Positions 46,496 through 58,919 of a stretch of 64,000 nt of DNA are shown here, piece after piece. The notes beneath the pieces were generated by a model that was not told the origin of the DNA, did no database searches, and saw nothing but the letters and a program-made list of their open reading frames with translations. Made by a program: the position numbers and the translations under genes. The number at the start of each line of letters is the position of its first letter. The first letter of the stretch is position 1. The DNA is from Cordia subcordata (taxonomy: Eukaryota > Streptophyta > Magnoliopsida > Boraginales > Cordiaceae). The stretch covers positions 756,501-820,500 of the forward strand of contig JAPTOF010000001.1 of NCBI GenBank assembly GCA_028554755.1, in the 5' to 3' direction.

Positions 46496-48973
46496 CTACA
46501 TGGAGGATGTATCAACAAAAACCTCATTCAGCACATCATCCTCACCATTTGCCAATGCAAAGAGATCTGCATCCTTATCTTCATCATTGGTGTAATCTCG
46601 TCTTTCAAATTTTGAATGAGCAGCAATAAATATTAATTTCTGAGCCCTGTCTGTGCTTGATCTCGAATAGGAGTGAGACCTAACCCATTTCAATAAAGAC
46701 CAGTTGCATTTGAATCCACATGAAGTGGCATGAAGAAATATAAGTCTAACTGCAACCTTCCCCAATGACTTGAACTCAGTAAGGTGCGTTTCCCACACAA
46801 GCCGACTGCTTTGTGGATTAGCAACTCTCATCTTTCCAGTGTTAGGATCCCTCTGCTTCAACTGTACAGCCTGAGCATATACTGGATCAAGCCCTTCTGT
46901 TCTCCATTTCATTAGCTCCATCAGCGCGATAGGAGCCTCCTCCCTTGATACAAGCCTTGTTATGAGCTTGTCAACATCCTTTTCCTGGTCGGGGGTCAAG
47001 CATTTGAAAGGCGGCAAGTACTTTCCACTAGTGTCCCTGATCAAATACAGAGGATCAAGTATAAATGCAGCAGCCCAAGCCGGATGATAGTTCTTCTTGA
47101 ACCTCCTTTCAATTAACTTTTCGACAGGGCCTTCAGGAATGTGAAATTTCGAACACCATTCCCTCACTTTCACCCTGAGCTCCTCCCAAAGAGGAAGACA
47201 TTGTCCAACTCGGGATTTCTCTATCTCAATTTCCTGAGCCATTGCCTTGATCAGATTCACAAGTGAATTCACTGCATCTAATTCATTCCAGAAATGTGGA
47301 TTCCTCATCATCTCCTCAACTTCTCTAGCTAGAGGTTCCTCCATCAACACTATCTTATATGATTCATCCAGGATAAGTAACTGGAGTGCTCTCGCGGAGC
47401 TCAATATGTCCTCCACCATATTAAAGACAGCTCCATAATCTGATCTCTTGCAAGCATGGATCGGTACTCTCACCAACCCAGTATGGCCATACTCCTGGAA
47501 ATGATACTTAAGAAAACTGTGTCGAATTGCTGAGTCGTTATTTACAAAATTCGCGAGTTTTAAACAATTTTCAGTCACATTCTTAAATAAAGGAAGATCC
47601 TTGGTGAAGTCCTTAATCAAACTAATGAATCCTTGATGCTGACAAGAGAGATTAACCATCCAATGATGTTGATTTTCCAAATTCCTCAATGCCTTAGCCT
47701 TAAACTTGTCAGCAACTATACCAACACACTGTTGCAGGCTATTATTGCCACAAATATCAGTTATAGTGTCCCATAACACTTCCTCTGCATACTTAGGAGG
47801 CACATAGCCACTAGTAAACACTGCCCTCCTAAACACACTGGTCCCATTAGGAAGATTCACGACCAAATTAACCAAATTCTCTTCACCAACATCACCATTC
47901 CCACATTTTTTCACCTTCCAACCATCAGAAGCGACCTGAAAAAACATAGCATCTTGCATTTTCGCCTCAGCCACAGCCTTAACTTCCTCATACTTAGCAT
48001 CTAACCTAGACCCTAATAGCTCCCTTCTTGAAATAACAGGCAAACCAACCCGATCAAGAAATGCCCTGAACTTAGGATGCTCAAGACTCGAAATTGAAAC
48101 CGACCCATAACATTCATACACCCAATCAGCTAAACAATCCGTTGCAGCATCAATTTGAGTCTTGCTCAATGTTGGACCGATGGATGCTTTTGGACTCTTT
48201 AGCTTCTTCACACTATCTTCCAGCATTGCTAACGCCCCTAAATCCTCCTTCCCCCCCGATAACATCACATGATTCTGACGTTGCTGCTGCTGCAATTTTC
48301 GAGCACACAAAACACCACTACCGACACCACTAGCACTTGTACCACTAGCTGCTGCTGCTGCTGCTGCAACCACAACACCAGTGCAAGCAGCAACTGAAAC
48401 TGCAAACCTCGAATTCTCAACAATGGCTACGCCACTAAAACCACAACCCGCACTATTACTCGTGGCATCAACACGGCCACTAGTACTAGGAGACGCAAAT
48501 CTTGGATGCTCCACGATAATGCCATCGGCAACAGTACTAGTAGGGGCAGCACTAGGAGCAGCCCGCTTCTTTCTATGATGATTATAGGTGGAGAAAGGGT
48601 GTGCGAAGCTGCCCACAGGAGGAATCGCAGAGATGGGCTTAGCATTCGCAGCAACGGAGGAATTAAAATTGGGGCAAGTGGCGCGCTTGAGATGCTCAGA
48701 AGCGGTTCTTGATGGGTTGGAGGCGGAGAAAACAGCTTCGCACAAGGAACAACGAAGCTTAACAGCCTTAGGCAACCCAGTGTCAGTGTTGTGCACAAGA
48801 ATAGGCTCAAGGTGCTGCCAATACCAAGCCCCTTTGCCTTTTATCGCTTTGGTCCGCACCATTACTAGCCCTTCGTATCTCTTGTGCACAGCTTTGGCTG
48901 CTAACTCTTCGCTGGACTCAACGACCTGATGAGTATTATTATTAGCATTAGTATTTGGTGCAGCGGCAGCCAT
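46496..48973 (-). CDS. Domesticated hAT-transposase-like protein (BED-type finger, DUF659, hAT C-terminal region)
   Basis: A single 825-residue open frame without introns. Residues 29-100 include the conserved block KRYEGLVMVRTKAIKGKGAW, the segment HLEPILVHNTDTGLP and a C2HC BED-like finger (C75, C78, H94, C100). Low-complexity alanine/serine-rich sequence follows to about 230. A DUF659/RNase-H-like core follows (ASDGWKVKKCG, then GIVADKFKAKALRNLE). The C-terminal part (LIFLHATSCGFKCNWSLLKW) resembles the hAT dimerisation region, and the tail is acidic. The intact frame, the lack of terminal inverted repeats and the close match to the Arabidopsis At1g12380/At1g62870 family argue for a host gene, not a transposon. 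The canonical hAT CxxH motif is altered (SCQHQG), so transposase activity is unlikely. Function unknown; DNA binding is inferred. Confidence 0.93.
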   Translation of the reverse strand: MAAAAPNTNANNNTHQVVESSEELAAKAVHKRYEGLVMVRTKAIKGKGAWYWQHLEPILVHNTDTGLPKAVKLRCSLCEAVFSASNPSRTASEHLKRATCPNFNSSVAANAKPISAIPPVGSFAHPFSTYNHHRKKRAAPSAAPTSTVADGIIVEHPRFASPSTSGRVDATSNSAGCGFSGVAIVENSRFAVSVAACTGVVVAAAAAAASGTSASGVGSGVLCARKLQQQQRQNHVMLSGGKEDLGALAMLEDSVKKLKSPKASIGPTLSKTQIDAATDCLADWVYECYGSVSISSLEHPKFRAFLDRVGLPVISRRELLGSRLDAKYEEVKAVAEAKMQDAMFFQVASDGWKVKKCGNGDVGEENLVNLVVNLPNGTSVFRRAVFTSGYVPPKYAEEVLWDTITDICGNNSLQQCVGIVADKFKAKALRNLENQHHWMVNLSCQHQGFISLIKDFTKDLPLFKNVTENCLKLANFVNNDSAIRHSFLKYHFQEYGHTGLVRVPIHACKRSDYGAVFNMVEDILSSARALQLLILDESYKIVLMEEPLAREVEEMMRNPHFWNELDAVNSLVNLIKAMAQEIEIEKSRVGQCLPLWEELRVKVREWCSKFHIPEGPVEKLIERRFKKNYHPAWAAAFILDPLYLIRDTSGKYLPPFKCLTPDQEKDVDKLITRLVSREEAPIALMELMKWRTEGLDPVYAQAVQLKQRDPNTGKMRVANPQSSRLVWETHLTEFKSLGKVAVRLIFLHATSCGFKCNWSLLKWVRSHSYSRSSTDRAQKLIFIAAHSKFERRDYTNDEDKDADLFALANGEDDVLNEVFVDTSSM

Positions 48974-48981
48974 TTTCTTTT

Positions 48982-49021
<40 letters not shown>

Positions 49022-49024
49022 TTT
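48974..49024 (-). repeat. (GAAA)n microsatellite abutting the hAT-derived gene's start codon
   Basis: On the minus strand about ten GAAA units run directly up to the ATG at 48973, so they form the end of the 5' UTR. GA-rich leaders can affect transcription or translation; here that is inference. Confidence 0.9.
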
Positions 49025-52000
49025 TTTGTCTCTTCCCTGGGATGTGTTTGTTGTTATTTTATGTGGGATGCGTTAGATTTTGATGCTGGACATGGTGGTT
49101 GTATCATCTTGCTTTGTTTTTTATATGCAGAGGTGATGTTTTATGGGTTGGTCCATGGAGGACTCCGGCGATCTTTTGCGGTGGTGATGGAGAATTCTAA
49201 CGTTTTCGGCCGTGTTTTTCAGCGAATTTTCGTGTGTCTGGAATCAAGAACGAGAGAGAGATACACACGAGGAGTCAATGTTGACACACGAATACACAGA
49301 GAGAGTGAGAGACAGAGAGAGCGAGTGGAACATAGAGTTGAGTAGGGATGATAATAAGGGAGAAATGTAATCATAAGAGACGATACTGTTTAATTACTGT
49401 TGATAAACAGAAGAAGGTTCTAATTACTTGAGCTTTTAGGAAAAGCTTAAAACTTTATATTCAAAAAGCTTAATACAACTTTATTTTAGCTTAGCTTTAT
49501 GCATAATTAACTATACAAAATTTCACTGTGTAAAAAGTTCATATAACAGTTCACTCTTTATGACAATCTCGAAACATCTTTGTAGTTTCTTTTGATACTC
49601 TATTTTTCAGTTTATGAATCCGTCTAAATTGGCTTTTTCTTCCACAACCAACAAATTACCTTTTCATAAAAATGCATTTTTTTATAATAATTATTTTAGA
49701 CTAGTTTTTATAAAAAAAAATTGAAAACTTTAGAACTAGAAATTTAAACTTAAAAAAGATATTTCTAAAAGTTATATAGAAAATTCTTTAAAGATTACTC
49801 ATCCAAACAAACCTTTGTCTGACTCTCTTAGAAGTTTGTTATGAAAAAGTTTACAAACGAAAAAAAAAATTTGGGGGGCTTGTATTAAATGAAATTCTGG
49901 AAGAAGGTCTAAATTTTGTTGGCATAAAAGAATTACAAACCATCTTAAATTAATTCCAAAATTATTAATTTCATTTACTTTATAGTGATTGAAGAGTGTA
50001 TGAAATAAGTTTTCTTTGAAGTGTTTTGAAAATTTTTCACATTTCCTATTTCTGTTTTGAACCAAGGGCTTTGATGTGAGGGAACTAAGGGACAGATGTT
50101 TCTATTAATTTTTCCATTCCAATTCTGAAAACTATTTCCTCTTTTAATCTTTTTCTTTTTTTCTCAATTATAATAATGTTATATTGGAGAGTTTTCTATC
50201 GAGTCCATGAAGGGTTTTTTTTTTTTTTTTTTCCCTGCCTTATTCTTCATGTAATCTAATAAAAAACTTGAAGACGCCATCATCAGTTGTTTTATATATG
50301 TGGGGATAGTGTTGACCAAGTCGGACATAAGGAAAAAAACCTGCAAAAAGTTCAGCAAGTACCTGTTTTGTAATGAGCCCCTGAATTTTCACAAGAAGAA
50401 GGCAAAGCTAAGGGAGTTGGTGATAGACTCACTTGAGGACAAGCTGCTTTGGTCCCTTTTACATTGCACACGTGAGCCGCTACTAGGCAACATAATCAAA
50501 GCCACGAGAAGCCATGGCTTGTGACCTTTTTATTTTTTGGTCCTAAAGAACTACTTCATTTTTTTTGGTCGAAAAAAAAAAAGAATAAAAGAAAAAAAGA
50601 AGAAAAAAAGGAACAACTTCATTGAAATGTCTACGAGGTTACATAAAATTTAGCCTTCTCCTAAGGGAGTAAAATTAGCTCCAACCAAAATAATTAAGGA
50701 ATTTGGTTTGGTATATTAGAACTCAAAGAAAGTAATAGTTTTTACATCTAATATTATGAACTACGACTTCAATCTCAAGATCAAGAAATAATTATATTCA
50801 AATAGATAAAATTATTTTTTTAAGAGTATGACTTTGATCTCCATAGATTGTGGTAATACAAGCATTAAAAAAATTTAGAAATTAAGATGTTATAGTTTAT
50901 ATAAAGTGTCCATTGCGGAATAAAAATACACAATAGAGATGTGAAATTAAGACTACATAGCCACATGATTAACCCTAATGGCCATATAATTTTCTTTAAG
51001 AGTATTCCATGCAGTTCTTCGAGTCTCTTAAAAGACATTGGCTCCATATCCTGCCACTAACTTAATTACAATACCCTCATTTTTCTTCACTTTAGATGGT
51101 GTTGGATATACCTCGTAATTATCAAACTTATTGAAAACATGATAAGAGAAAAAGAGGGGGAAAATGAAAAGATTCAAAAAACAATGTGTTACTTAATGAG
51201 ATGATAAGCAACCAAATCATCAAAAGTAATTAACTACTTCTTGATTAGCATGGGTGAGAGGGTAATTTTTACTTCTATGCAGGATTATTGAAGAGACAAT
51301 CACATGTATTTAAAAGGACTAAGGGGGGAAAAAAAAAGACGACTTAGTCAAGCATTAAATCCAGGTCCAAACACTACTCACACCGTGGTCAGCCAAGAAT
51401 TTCTCATCCTTTTTCTTGACCAAAGAGAAAAAAAGGTGGAAAATTTCTTGATGTCATAATTAGAAATTTGGAAGGTAAGCGAAGATCAATCAGTTAAATT
51501 GTTTCCTAAGGTCCCTATTTAATTTACGGCGTTGATACAAGAAAAATTTTGGTATATGGTAGCTATTAGTCAATAATGATATCATAACGTTCAGATTCCA
51601 ATCCTTCATTAGCCAAAAGTGTATAATCAACCATCATTTATCATGTATTTAGAGACAAATGAAAAAGGTGAAAAGAGGTTTAAAAGACATTTTAGCTTCC
51701 AGTGGACACCCACTAGATTCTTGGGAGATTTTCTTGTACGTCTTCTTTGGCCCTGATTTTTTGAGATCACAAGAAAGAATTTGCGTGCAACTGCAGTCAA
51801 CCATCACCTTTTCAATAATATATATATAAATACATTTATTTCACTTTTTTCAGTCAAATTTTCTGGTAAATAATTGAACAATGGCTTCAAATAGTATTCG
51901 TATTAGGTGGTCATGAGTTGTTGCTACACTGGTTTTGTATTGTGAGAGGACTTCGGGGCTCAACAACATTATTTGAATTGTGCCTAGCCAAAAAATTATA

Positions 52001-54049
52001 TATATTATTTGAATTGTAGTACTATAAAACGATCTTTTTATGCATCATCAAAGAATCAAATTTATTTTGAAAAAGTTATTTTCATGACTTGAACTCGTTA
52101 CTTTAGAAAATATGGTGACAAGACATTACTCCTTTTTAGAACTTTTTTCTTTTGAGGCCTTAATTTTACCCCTGGTTTTCCTCTATATAATCGTACGTGT
52201 TATTCTTGTTGTAACTTCTAAAACAAGAAATGCTTTACCTTTGGACACATAAAAGCTTTAAAAAATGGTGGATCTAATTTATGGTCACCAAAGCGCACAA
52301 AGGTCACGAAAGCAAATTTATTACTATATTTCTTTTTATGTGAATTTTGCAGCACGTGAATTAGGACCCCTTTTAATATGTAACAAGATTTTTTTTTAAA
52401 TTTAAAATTAAAACATGAAAAAAAATCCACCGTTTTCAGCTACTTACGTTTGGTGAAGATATTAAAACAAAATGTTCTTCTTAAAATAGAGACTTTTAGG
52501 CTAAAAAAAGACACTAAAATCTAGCAATTAATAACTTATAAGCACATTCTTTAAGCCAAGCCAAATATTAGTATACTAGAAAGACGCATTTTTACCTCAG
52601 GTAATAATAGAATAAATTTAAAATTTAATCAAGCATGCAAAGGAAACGGCGATATCAATCATATTTATTAGTTTGATCACTAAACAAACACAGAAGAATA
52701 ATAGTCATTGCACTCAAAATTATAAAAATATGATGCACATGCATTTTTATGAAGGTGACCTATTGGTGTTTTATATATGTCGTACAAAATACATAATTAA
52801 GATTTACGTTGATGAACACTCAACAGATTTGTCTACATAAAATTTTTACATGCTTATTCACCAAATATTGCATGTCATATACATATTTTTTAATATACTT
52901 AAATTCAAAGCAATAACGGAAAAAAAAAAGGATAAAAATAAGCTAAAATAATGGCTGGTTGTCTAGACCATGTGTATGATGAGGATTGAGCAGACAACAT
53001 TCTTCCCAAATGCTCTTAAAAATAAAAAATTCTGAAAGACATAATACTGAAATCTCATTCGTAAACTTTTAATTTCCTTCCCAAAAGTAGTAAATAAATG
53101 ATATCAGAATGGGCCAGTAAGCGAAGAATCACATGCAAAGCTAAAATTTTGAAGAAAATTCTAACGTGTGTCAGCATCTCAGAATTCAAAGTCCAAGTCT
53201 ACAAGTGAAATTAATATTATAAACATAATAAATAATTAATTGTGCCCATAAATTTACTCTCAACGGCTCTTAATTTTCTCAAGTCTACACTCAATTTCAA
53301 GCTCAGTAATCATATATAATTACTTAATTGGAATCTGGTAGTTCATGCAAAAACAATTTGGCCTGCAATAATTTAATCGCATCCATTACTTGAAAAAGGC
53401 AAGCAGAGCTATGAAGTTAAATTAACCTTTTTACACGAAGTCGCGTACAGCATGGGGTTGCTATGATCCATCTATCATACGCTCATATAAGCTTCTTTCC
53501 ACCTCTTCCCCCCCCCCCCCCCGCCCCTCCCTTCTCATTATTTACTATAAAATCTGCTGCACTTTAGTTAACTAAAATGATTCTCTAAGTTTGTTTAGGC
53601 GGTAACGAGAAATTAGGTCCGAAAATTATCAAGCATTACACACCATAACTGTTCAATTCCGAAGATTCCTAAAAAAATAAATCCAAAGAAAAGCATGCGA
53701 TGGAAAAACAAAGACGAAAAGCGAGAATACCATATGGCTATTTTCCTGCGAGCAAAATATAACATCCTAGACTAGACCACTCTACATATAACCACAATCC
53801 TGGAAGTTGCTGCTCTGCAACAAACGCATTACAACCATTCATTACATTTTTTAATTTTAACCGTCCTTTTCCAAACTTGTCGTTTAATTTATTAGCTCAA
53901 ACTATTGATGACACTTTAAGAAAGGCAAATTAGAAAATGATAGAACCAGAAAATGAGGGGATCCACTTGTACGCCCCTTGATGCATGGCCAAGGTTAGCG
54001 AAATAAAAACAATATTTATGACAAATGTACGTGTGTGTTGGGAACTTTA
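49025..54049. other. Gene-free AT-rich region
   Basis: The part next to 49025 is the promoter and 5' UTR of the minus-strand hAT-derived gene, with AGAGAGAG-type tracts near 49250-49325. Farther on there are T- and A-rich homopolymers (50214-50233, 50570-50612) and a C run (53508-53522). I found no protein-coding conservation. Confidence 0.5.
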
Positions 54050-54542
54050 GGTTGCGTTTGATTTGCCTGTTTTTTATTTTTATTTTTTATTACTTTTATT
54101 TATTTTTTAAATTTTAGAGAATGTGTTTGGTTCACAAAAGTATTTTTTTTATGCTTATTTATAAAATTGTCACCTTATTTTTTAATTCTTTTGGAGATAT
54201 TTACAAAATTATCACCTTATTTTTTAAATTTTTAGAGATATTTACAGAATTACTACCTTATTTTTAAAATCTTTTAGAGTTATTTATAAAATTGTCACCT
54301 TGTTTTCTAAATTTTTAGAATTATTTACAAAACTGTTACATTTTCTAAATTTTTTAAAATTATTTACAAAATTACCATATTGTTTTCAAATAAAACACTT
54401 TTTGGATATTTTTTGTTTTCCTATAAAACTATTTTTTGTTCTCTAAAAATAAAAATAAAAATAATTAATCAAATGAGTTTTCTATCATAATTTTTATTTT
54501 TCATAAAAATAAAAATAAAAAACAGACAAATCAAACACACCC
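54050..54542. mobile_element. MITE with near-perfect terminal inverted repeats of about 40 bp
   Basis: The left end GGTTGCGTTTGATTTGCCTG matches the reverse complement of the right end GGGTGTGTTTGATTTGTCTG. Both continue into TTTTTTATTTTTATTTTT. The element is 493 bp and has no coding capacity. The flanks are TTA on the left and TAA on the right, so the target duplication is imperfect or only TA. Confidence 0.85.
54160..54395 (+). repeat. Tandem array inside the MITE
   Basis: Units of about 45-60 bp with the consensus ACAAAATT-TCACCTTATTTTTTAAA followed by TTTTTAGAGATATTT recur about five times. They are diverged from one another. Confidence 0.8.
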
Positions 54543-55365
54543 TAAAATTTTAATTGATTCCATTCTAAACAACTCTCAAGGGATTTTAAATTATGGGTGA
54601 TCTCTTTTACTAGACTATATATTGGCGGTGAATAGCCCATGAATGATGATGATTCGTGGATTAACCAACCATGTCTGTTGGTAGGCTTTATCAGAAAGTG
54701 ACAAGGGGTATTTGAATATTGACATATGCAACACAATCCTCGTAAAAGAAATTTGGACCTCAGATTCTGCTCCTTTGTTAGTTGTATGAATAGTAGTCTG
54801 AAAAGATCGTCACAATGTTCGAAGAATAGGAAAATAGAAAAACATTTAAAACCGGCACCGCCAAAACCCAAAAAAAAAAAAGAAAAAGAAAAAGAAAAAG
54901 CAGGGCCCGTAATGTGTGTGGGGATGGTGAAGGTGATTGTTGGTTTTAAGAAAGAATGAGGGAGATAAGGAGACATTAAATTATAGCAGCCCGTGCTGCA
55001 CTTGTAATGAAAAGTTAACTCTATTCCGAATCACTGTTCGGCCTTTTCAAGTAATTGGAGCCATTCATTATATATAGAAGCCATCGTAGTCCAATAATCT
55101 TTCAAGCATAGTGGTAGGGAGAAAGAAAATCTAATTTGTAGATGATTTTGGTGGTTTGCATTTTGGGTGGAGCCTGGGGTGGCCCTAGGAAAATTGGTGA
55201 ACACTGTAACAATTCATTTGATCCCTGTAACAGCTGAGAGCCCAGATATGGATGAGCTAGCAGATCCAAAGGCAATAAAAGGCGGCCCATCACCAAATTA
55301 GGAGCAGGAGCTGAGGCGAAGACACTTGATCACGTCACATACCCCAACCATTGCTCGACCACGTG

Positions 55366-56070
55366 CGTGTTCAGCGAAAACTTTTCAAGTAATGTTTAGT
55401 ATTTTGGTCGGTGAAAACACTATTTTGCTAAATTATTGTTGTTTGGCAAACTAGCATTTCAAGTAGCTTTTAGCATTTTAACTAGCGTTTCAGGTAGTTT
55501 TTAGTTTTTCATTTTTTTTTTGCAATTCTACCCTTTTTGCATTTTTTAGTTTTTCTATTATTTCTTTAATTTCTCTCTATATTTTTACTTTTTCTTTCAC
55601 AAATATAAATAAGAAATAATATAAAAATGAATGTCTATTTCTATATAATCAACATTACTAAAAGCATAAATTTTATTAGTGCCTTTTTTTTACAAAATAA
55701 TTTTGAATCTATTAAAATTAATCTTTGTAATATTGATATAAATGTTTTATAAAAAAAATTAGTTATAGTTTAATATTAAAATATGATTATGAAAATCAAT
55801 ATCTAATTATGAAATATATTATCTTATTCTTATAATAGTAATAGTAATTATAGTTATAATAATAATAGTAATAATAATAATAATAATAACAACAACAACA
55901 ACAACATAATATCAATGTCCTTTTACGTCATTTAACATTCATCAGCTAATCTAATAGTTAATTTTACCGAACACATTTTGTTCAATCAGCTATTTAAATA
56001 GCTATCCGCTAACAGCTAAACTACAATAACTATCAGCTACTTTAACAACTAAATTTGCCGAACAAGCCCT
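55366..56070. mobile_element. Candidate MITE
   Basis: The left end (GTGTTCAGCGAAAAC) and the reverse complement of the right end (CTTGTTCGGCAAATTTAG) are similar, and the flanks share GCGTG. The interior is AT-rich and contains a (TAA)n(AAC)n microsatellite (about 55858-55906). The ends are imperfect, so this call is tentative. Confidence 0.45.
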
Positions 56071-57518
56071 GCGTGGCCTAACCACAGGATATGTGGGAAT
56101 AAGCAAGCCATGAATTTTTCAACAACGAATTAAAACGTCGCTAAGTGACTTTTTTTTTGGGAAAATATCGTTAAAAAAATAATATATTTTTCGCACCATC
56201 AGGTTGGGGTGAAAATTAATGTTTTAGGGACATTAATCATTTTTCTATGAAAAAAGAGTAAATAGACATTTTCTTTTATACATAACAACGGTTAATTTTA
56301 CTAGTTTTAGTTAGATAATTGATTTTCAGAATTATATCACTCTGTAAATTCTAGCTATATGACTAACTAACTTAGGATTACGCCACAAACTATGCTAATT
56401 ATATTTATATGATGACTAACTTAATTAGAATTACACTACAAGTTATGTTAATGCTATTTAATATGATTCACTTATTTGAATTACACTGCTAACTATGTTA
56501 ATTACACTGATTTAACTTAATTAGGATTATACTACAACATATATGTTAATGCTGGTTGATGGTTACTAATTTAATTATAATTGTACCACAATATTAACTA
56601 AAGTCTATAATATAATTATTAAAGAAAACATGATCTCGTATTACCTTATTTACAAACTTAATTGATCTTAATATAGTTATACTCAGCTTAATTAGTTTTA
56701 TTTATATTATTAACTTTATCTCATAGTATTCTAATTCTCTACTCTCTAACATTACCACAATTAGCTGAATTATTTTTAATAATCACAAACTTAATTAATT
56801 AATTTGTGACCTAGTTAAACTAATTTGGCTATATTATTAATTTAATTTTATAACATTTACTCTAATTGTATTAACTTAGTTAATTAAGTGATTTTATTAA
56901 CTTAATTCCTTACTTTTAATCTATCATCTCAAACCATATGCCTTAATTCGAGCAACACTAAAATTTTAACCCCTCTAAAAATAATAACAATAATTACGAA
57001 GAAATCAAATTCAAGTTTTGTGTATTTTAAACATGATTCTAGATATCTCATAATTGCGAAGACAATTAATAAATACAATATAAACAATAAAAATCATTAG
57101 GCAATTAAAACTATAGTATCTAGAACTTTTAAGTTTTAACCGTTCCCATATATCACTTAATCAAATTCCTGATTTTCCCTAACACTATATTTTGATGTAG
57201 GGAAAAAAGTTTAATAAAAGAAAAGAAGAGAAAGAATTGTTTTAAAAAAGGAGAGAAAATGATTAATCTTTGTTTAGATTAAAAAATTTAGCAAAAGAAA
57301 GGATCATAAAAGATAAGAGTTTTTCTCATTTGGATTGAAAAAAAATGAAAAAAATAAATTTTATGTGCAAATTAACATTTGTATCCTTTCCCTTTTTATT
57401 ATAATAACAAATAAAGTAATAAGGAGTAAAGTAGACATTACATTGCATAGAAATAAGGATCCCGCCCCTCCCTTTTATCCCAAATTGGAGTGGAGGCATT
57501 TTTGGGCCAAAAGATTTA
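56071..57518. other. Very AT-rich intergenic DNA
   Basis: From 56330 to 56900 short degenerate blocks of the type AACTTAATTAGGATTACACTAC are repeated irregularly, suggesting an old tandem or slipped repeat. No gene is visible. Confidence 0.5.
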
Positions 57519-57988
57519 GAGCGTGTTTGGTTTGGTTTTTTTTCTGGTCAAACCTGCTTAAAGTCTAATTTAAGCTAATTGAAGTGTTTGTTTTAATTAA
57601 AAATATACTTTTTTTAAGTAGCTTTAAATAGAAAATAAAAAGCTCCTTAACCCCAACTCTTGCTTTTTATGATTTTAAGCACGTTGAAAAAAAGCAAATT
57701 TGACCAAATCATTTACTATATTATCCTTACTTTTTTATTTTTATTACTAAAATATCTTCACTCTTTTATCTTATACTTACCTTTTTAAATTATATTTTAA
57801 TATCCTTAATAGTTATTTTAACTATATAACTTACTTTTCAGCCCACTTTAATCAAACATGTAAATACTTATTTTTATAACTACAACTTTTATTCAAACAC
57901 GTAACTACTTAAAGTTGACAATTAAAAAAATCACTTAAAATTAAAAGTGCTTTAAGCAACTTTTTTATAAGCCAATCCAAACACCCTC
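57519..57988. mobile_element. Tourist-like MITE (PIF/Harbinger type) with TTA target duplication
   Basis: The terminal repeats GAGCGTGTTTGGTTTGG and, in reverse complement, GAGGGTGTTTGGATTGG agree at 15 of 17 bases. The element is flanked on both sides by TTA (57516-57518 and 57989-57991). It is 470 bp, AT-rich and without coding capacity. Confidence 0.88.
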
Positions 57989-58258
57989 TTAATTAATCCC
58001 CCAAAATAACTTTCGTTTATTTAAAAAACCTTCGAATAGAAAGGATAAGGTAATCCTTCCCCCTGTTCCCCTCGAATCCAAACAAGCTGCCCGTAAATCT
58101 CCACCATCAAACCCCCCCCCCCCTGCGCCACTGCCTTCTTCCCGCACTCCTTGCCCCGGAAGACAGAAATTCATTGCAATCAAATTCGTTTAATTTATCA
58201 GGACCACCGACGATCCTCTCCGCCGACTGTGAAAAATCTCCTGTCAGCATCTTCTGAG

Positions 58259-58531
58259 GTGACATATACATTCACACACACACACACACGCACAAAGACA
58301 TATATAACTTGTTAGGGAGACGTAAATTAAGGGTTTCTGGTTCTACTTTATGCAAGTGCGTAAATGAATTTTAAGTTAAATTATATGAATTGAGTTCTAG
58401 TGCCTGTGCGTGTTTGTAGTTTGCATAATATCTGTATGTGTCTGTCTGTGTGGTTTTAGATTTGTGAATTGAATGGGAATCATAAGATATACTTATGTAT
58501 GTGTATATATGTGTTTTGTGTGCAATTTCAG
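58259..58531 (+). other. Probable 5' UTR intron of the MIF-like gene
   Basis: A donor-like GAG|GTGACA at 58259 and an acceptor TTTCAG ending at 58531 frame a 273-bp T-rich segment just upstream of the start codon. Leader introns often raise expression of plant housekeeping genes. The start of transcription was not determined. Confidence 0.55.
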
Positions 58532-58571
58532 GGAAGCAAAAAGCTGAAACTTCTGAGAGAAAAAAAGTAAA

Positions 58572-58919
58572 ATGCCGACGTTGAATCTTATCACCAACGT
58601 GCCAGTCGATGCAGTTGTTGCCTCCGATATTCTCAAGGATGCCACCAAAGCCGTCGCCAAAATCATCGGCAAACCGGAGTCTTATGTGATGATATTGGTG
58701 AACGGAGGCGTGCCAATAGCCTTTGCGGGGACTGAAGAGCCAGCTGCATACGGGGAACTCATTTCAATTGGTGGACTTAATCCCAGTGTCAATGGAAAGC
58801 TTAGCTCGACCATTGCTGACATTCTTCAAACTAAGCTCTCCATCGACAGTTCTCGATTTTATATCAAATTTTATGATGTTCAGCGCTCATATTTTGGTTT
58901 TAATGGATCCACATTCTAA
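58572..58919 (+). CDS. MIF/D-dopachrome tautomerase-like protein
   Basis: A complete 115-residue frame, the normal length of the MIF superfamily. MPTLNLITNV places proline directly after the initiator methionine, the catalytic base of this family once Met is removed. The IIGKPESYVMI block and the AAYGELISIGGLN and KFYDVQRSYFGFNGSTF segments match plant MIF/MDL proteins. The Cys-x-x-Cys oxidoreductase motif of animal MIF is absent. Plant homologues are cytosolic or peroxisomal and their physiological role is poorly defined. The coding region has no intron here; a leader intron is likely. It is convergent with SMO1. Confidence 0.95.
   Translation: MPTLNLITNVPVDAVVASDILKDATKAVAKIIGKPESYVMILVNGGVPIAFAGTEEPAAYGELISIGGLNPSVNGKLSSTIADILQTKLSIDSSRFYIKFYDVQRSYFGFNGSTF

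Noticed and set aside
50300..50524. 74-residue ORF, lysine-rich, with plausible composition
   Set aside because: No family recognised, no splice partners, isolated in AT-rich DNA; chance is the simpler explanation.
54542..54976. 144-residue minus-strand ORF
   Set aside because: It overlaps the end of a MITE and a long T-rich tract, and its composition is low-complexity.
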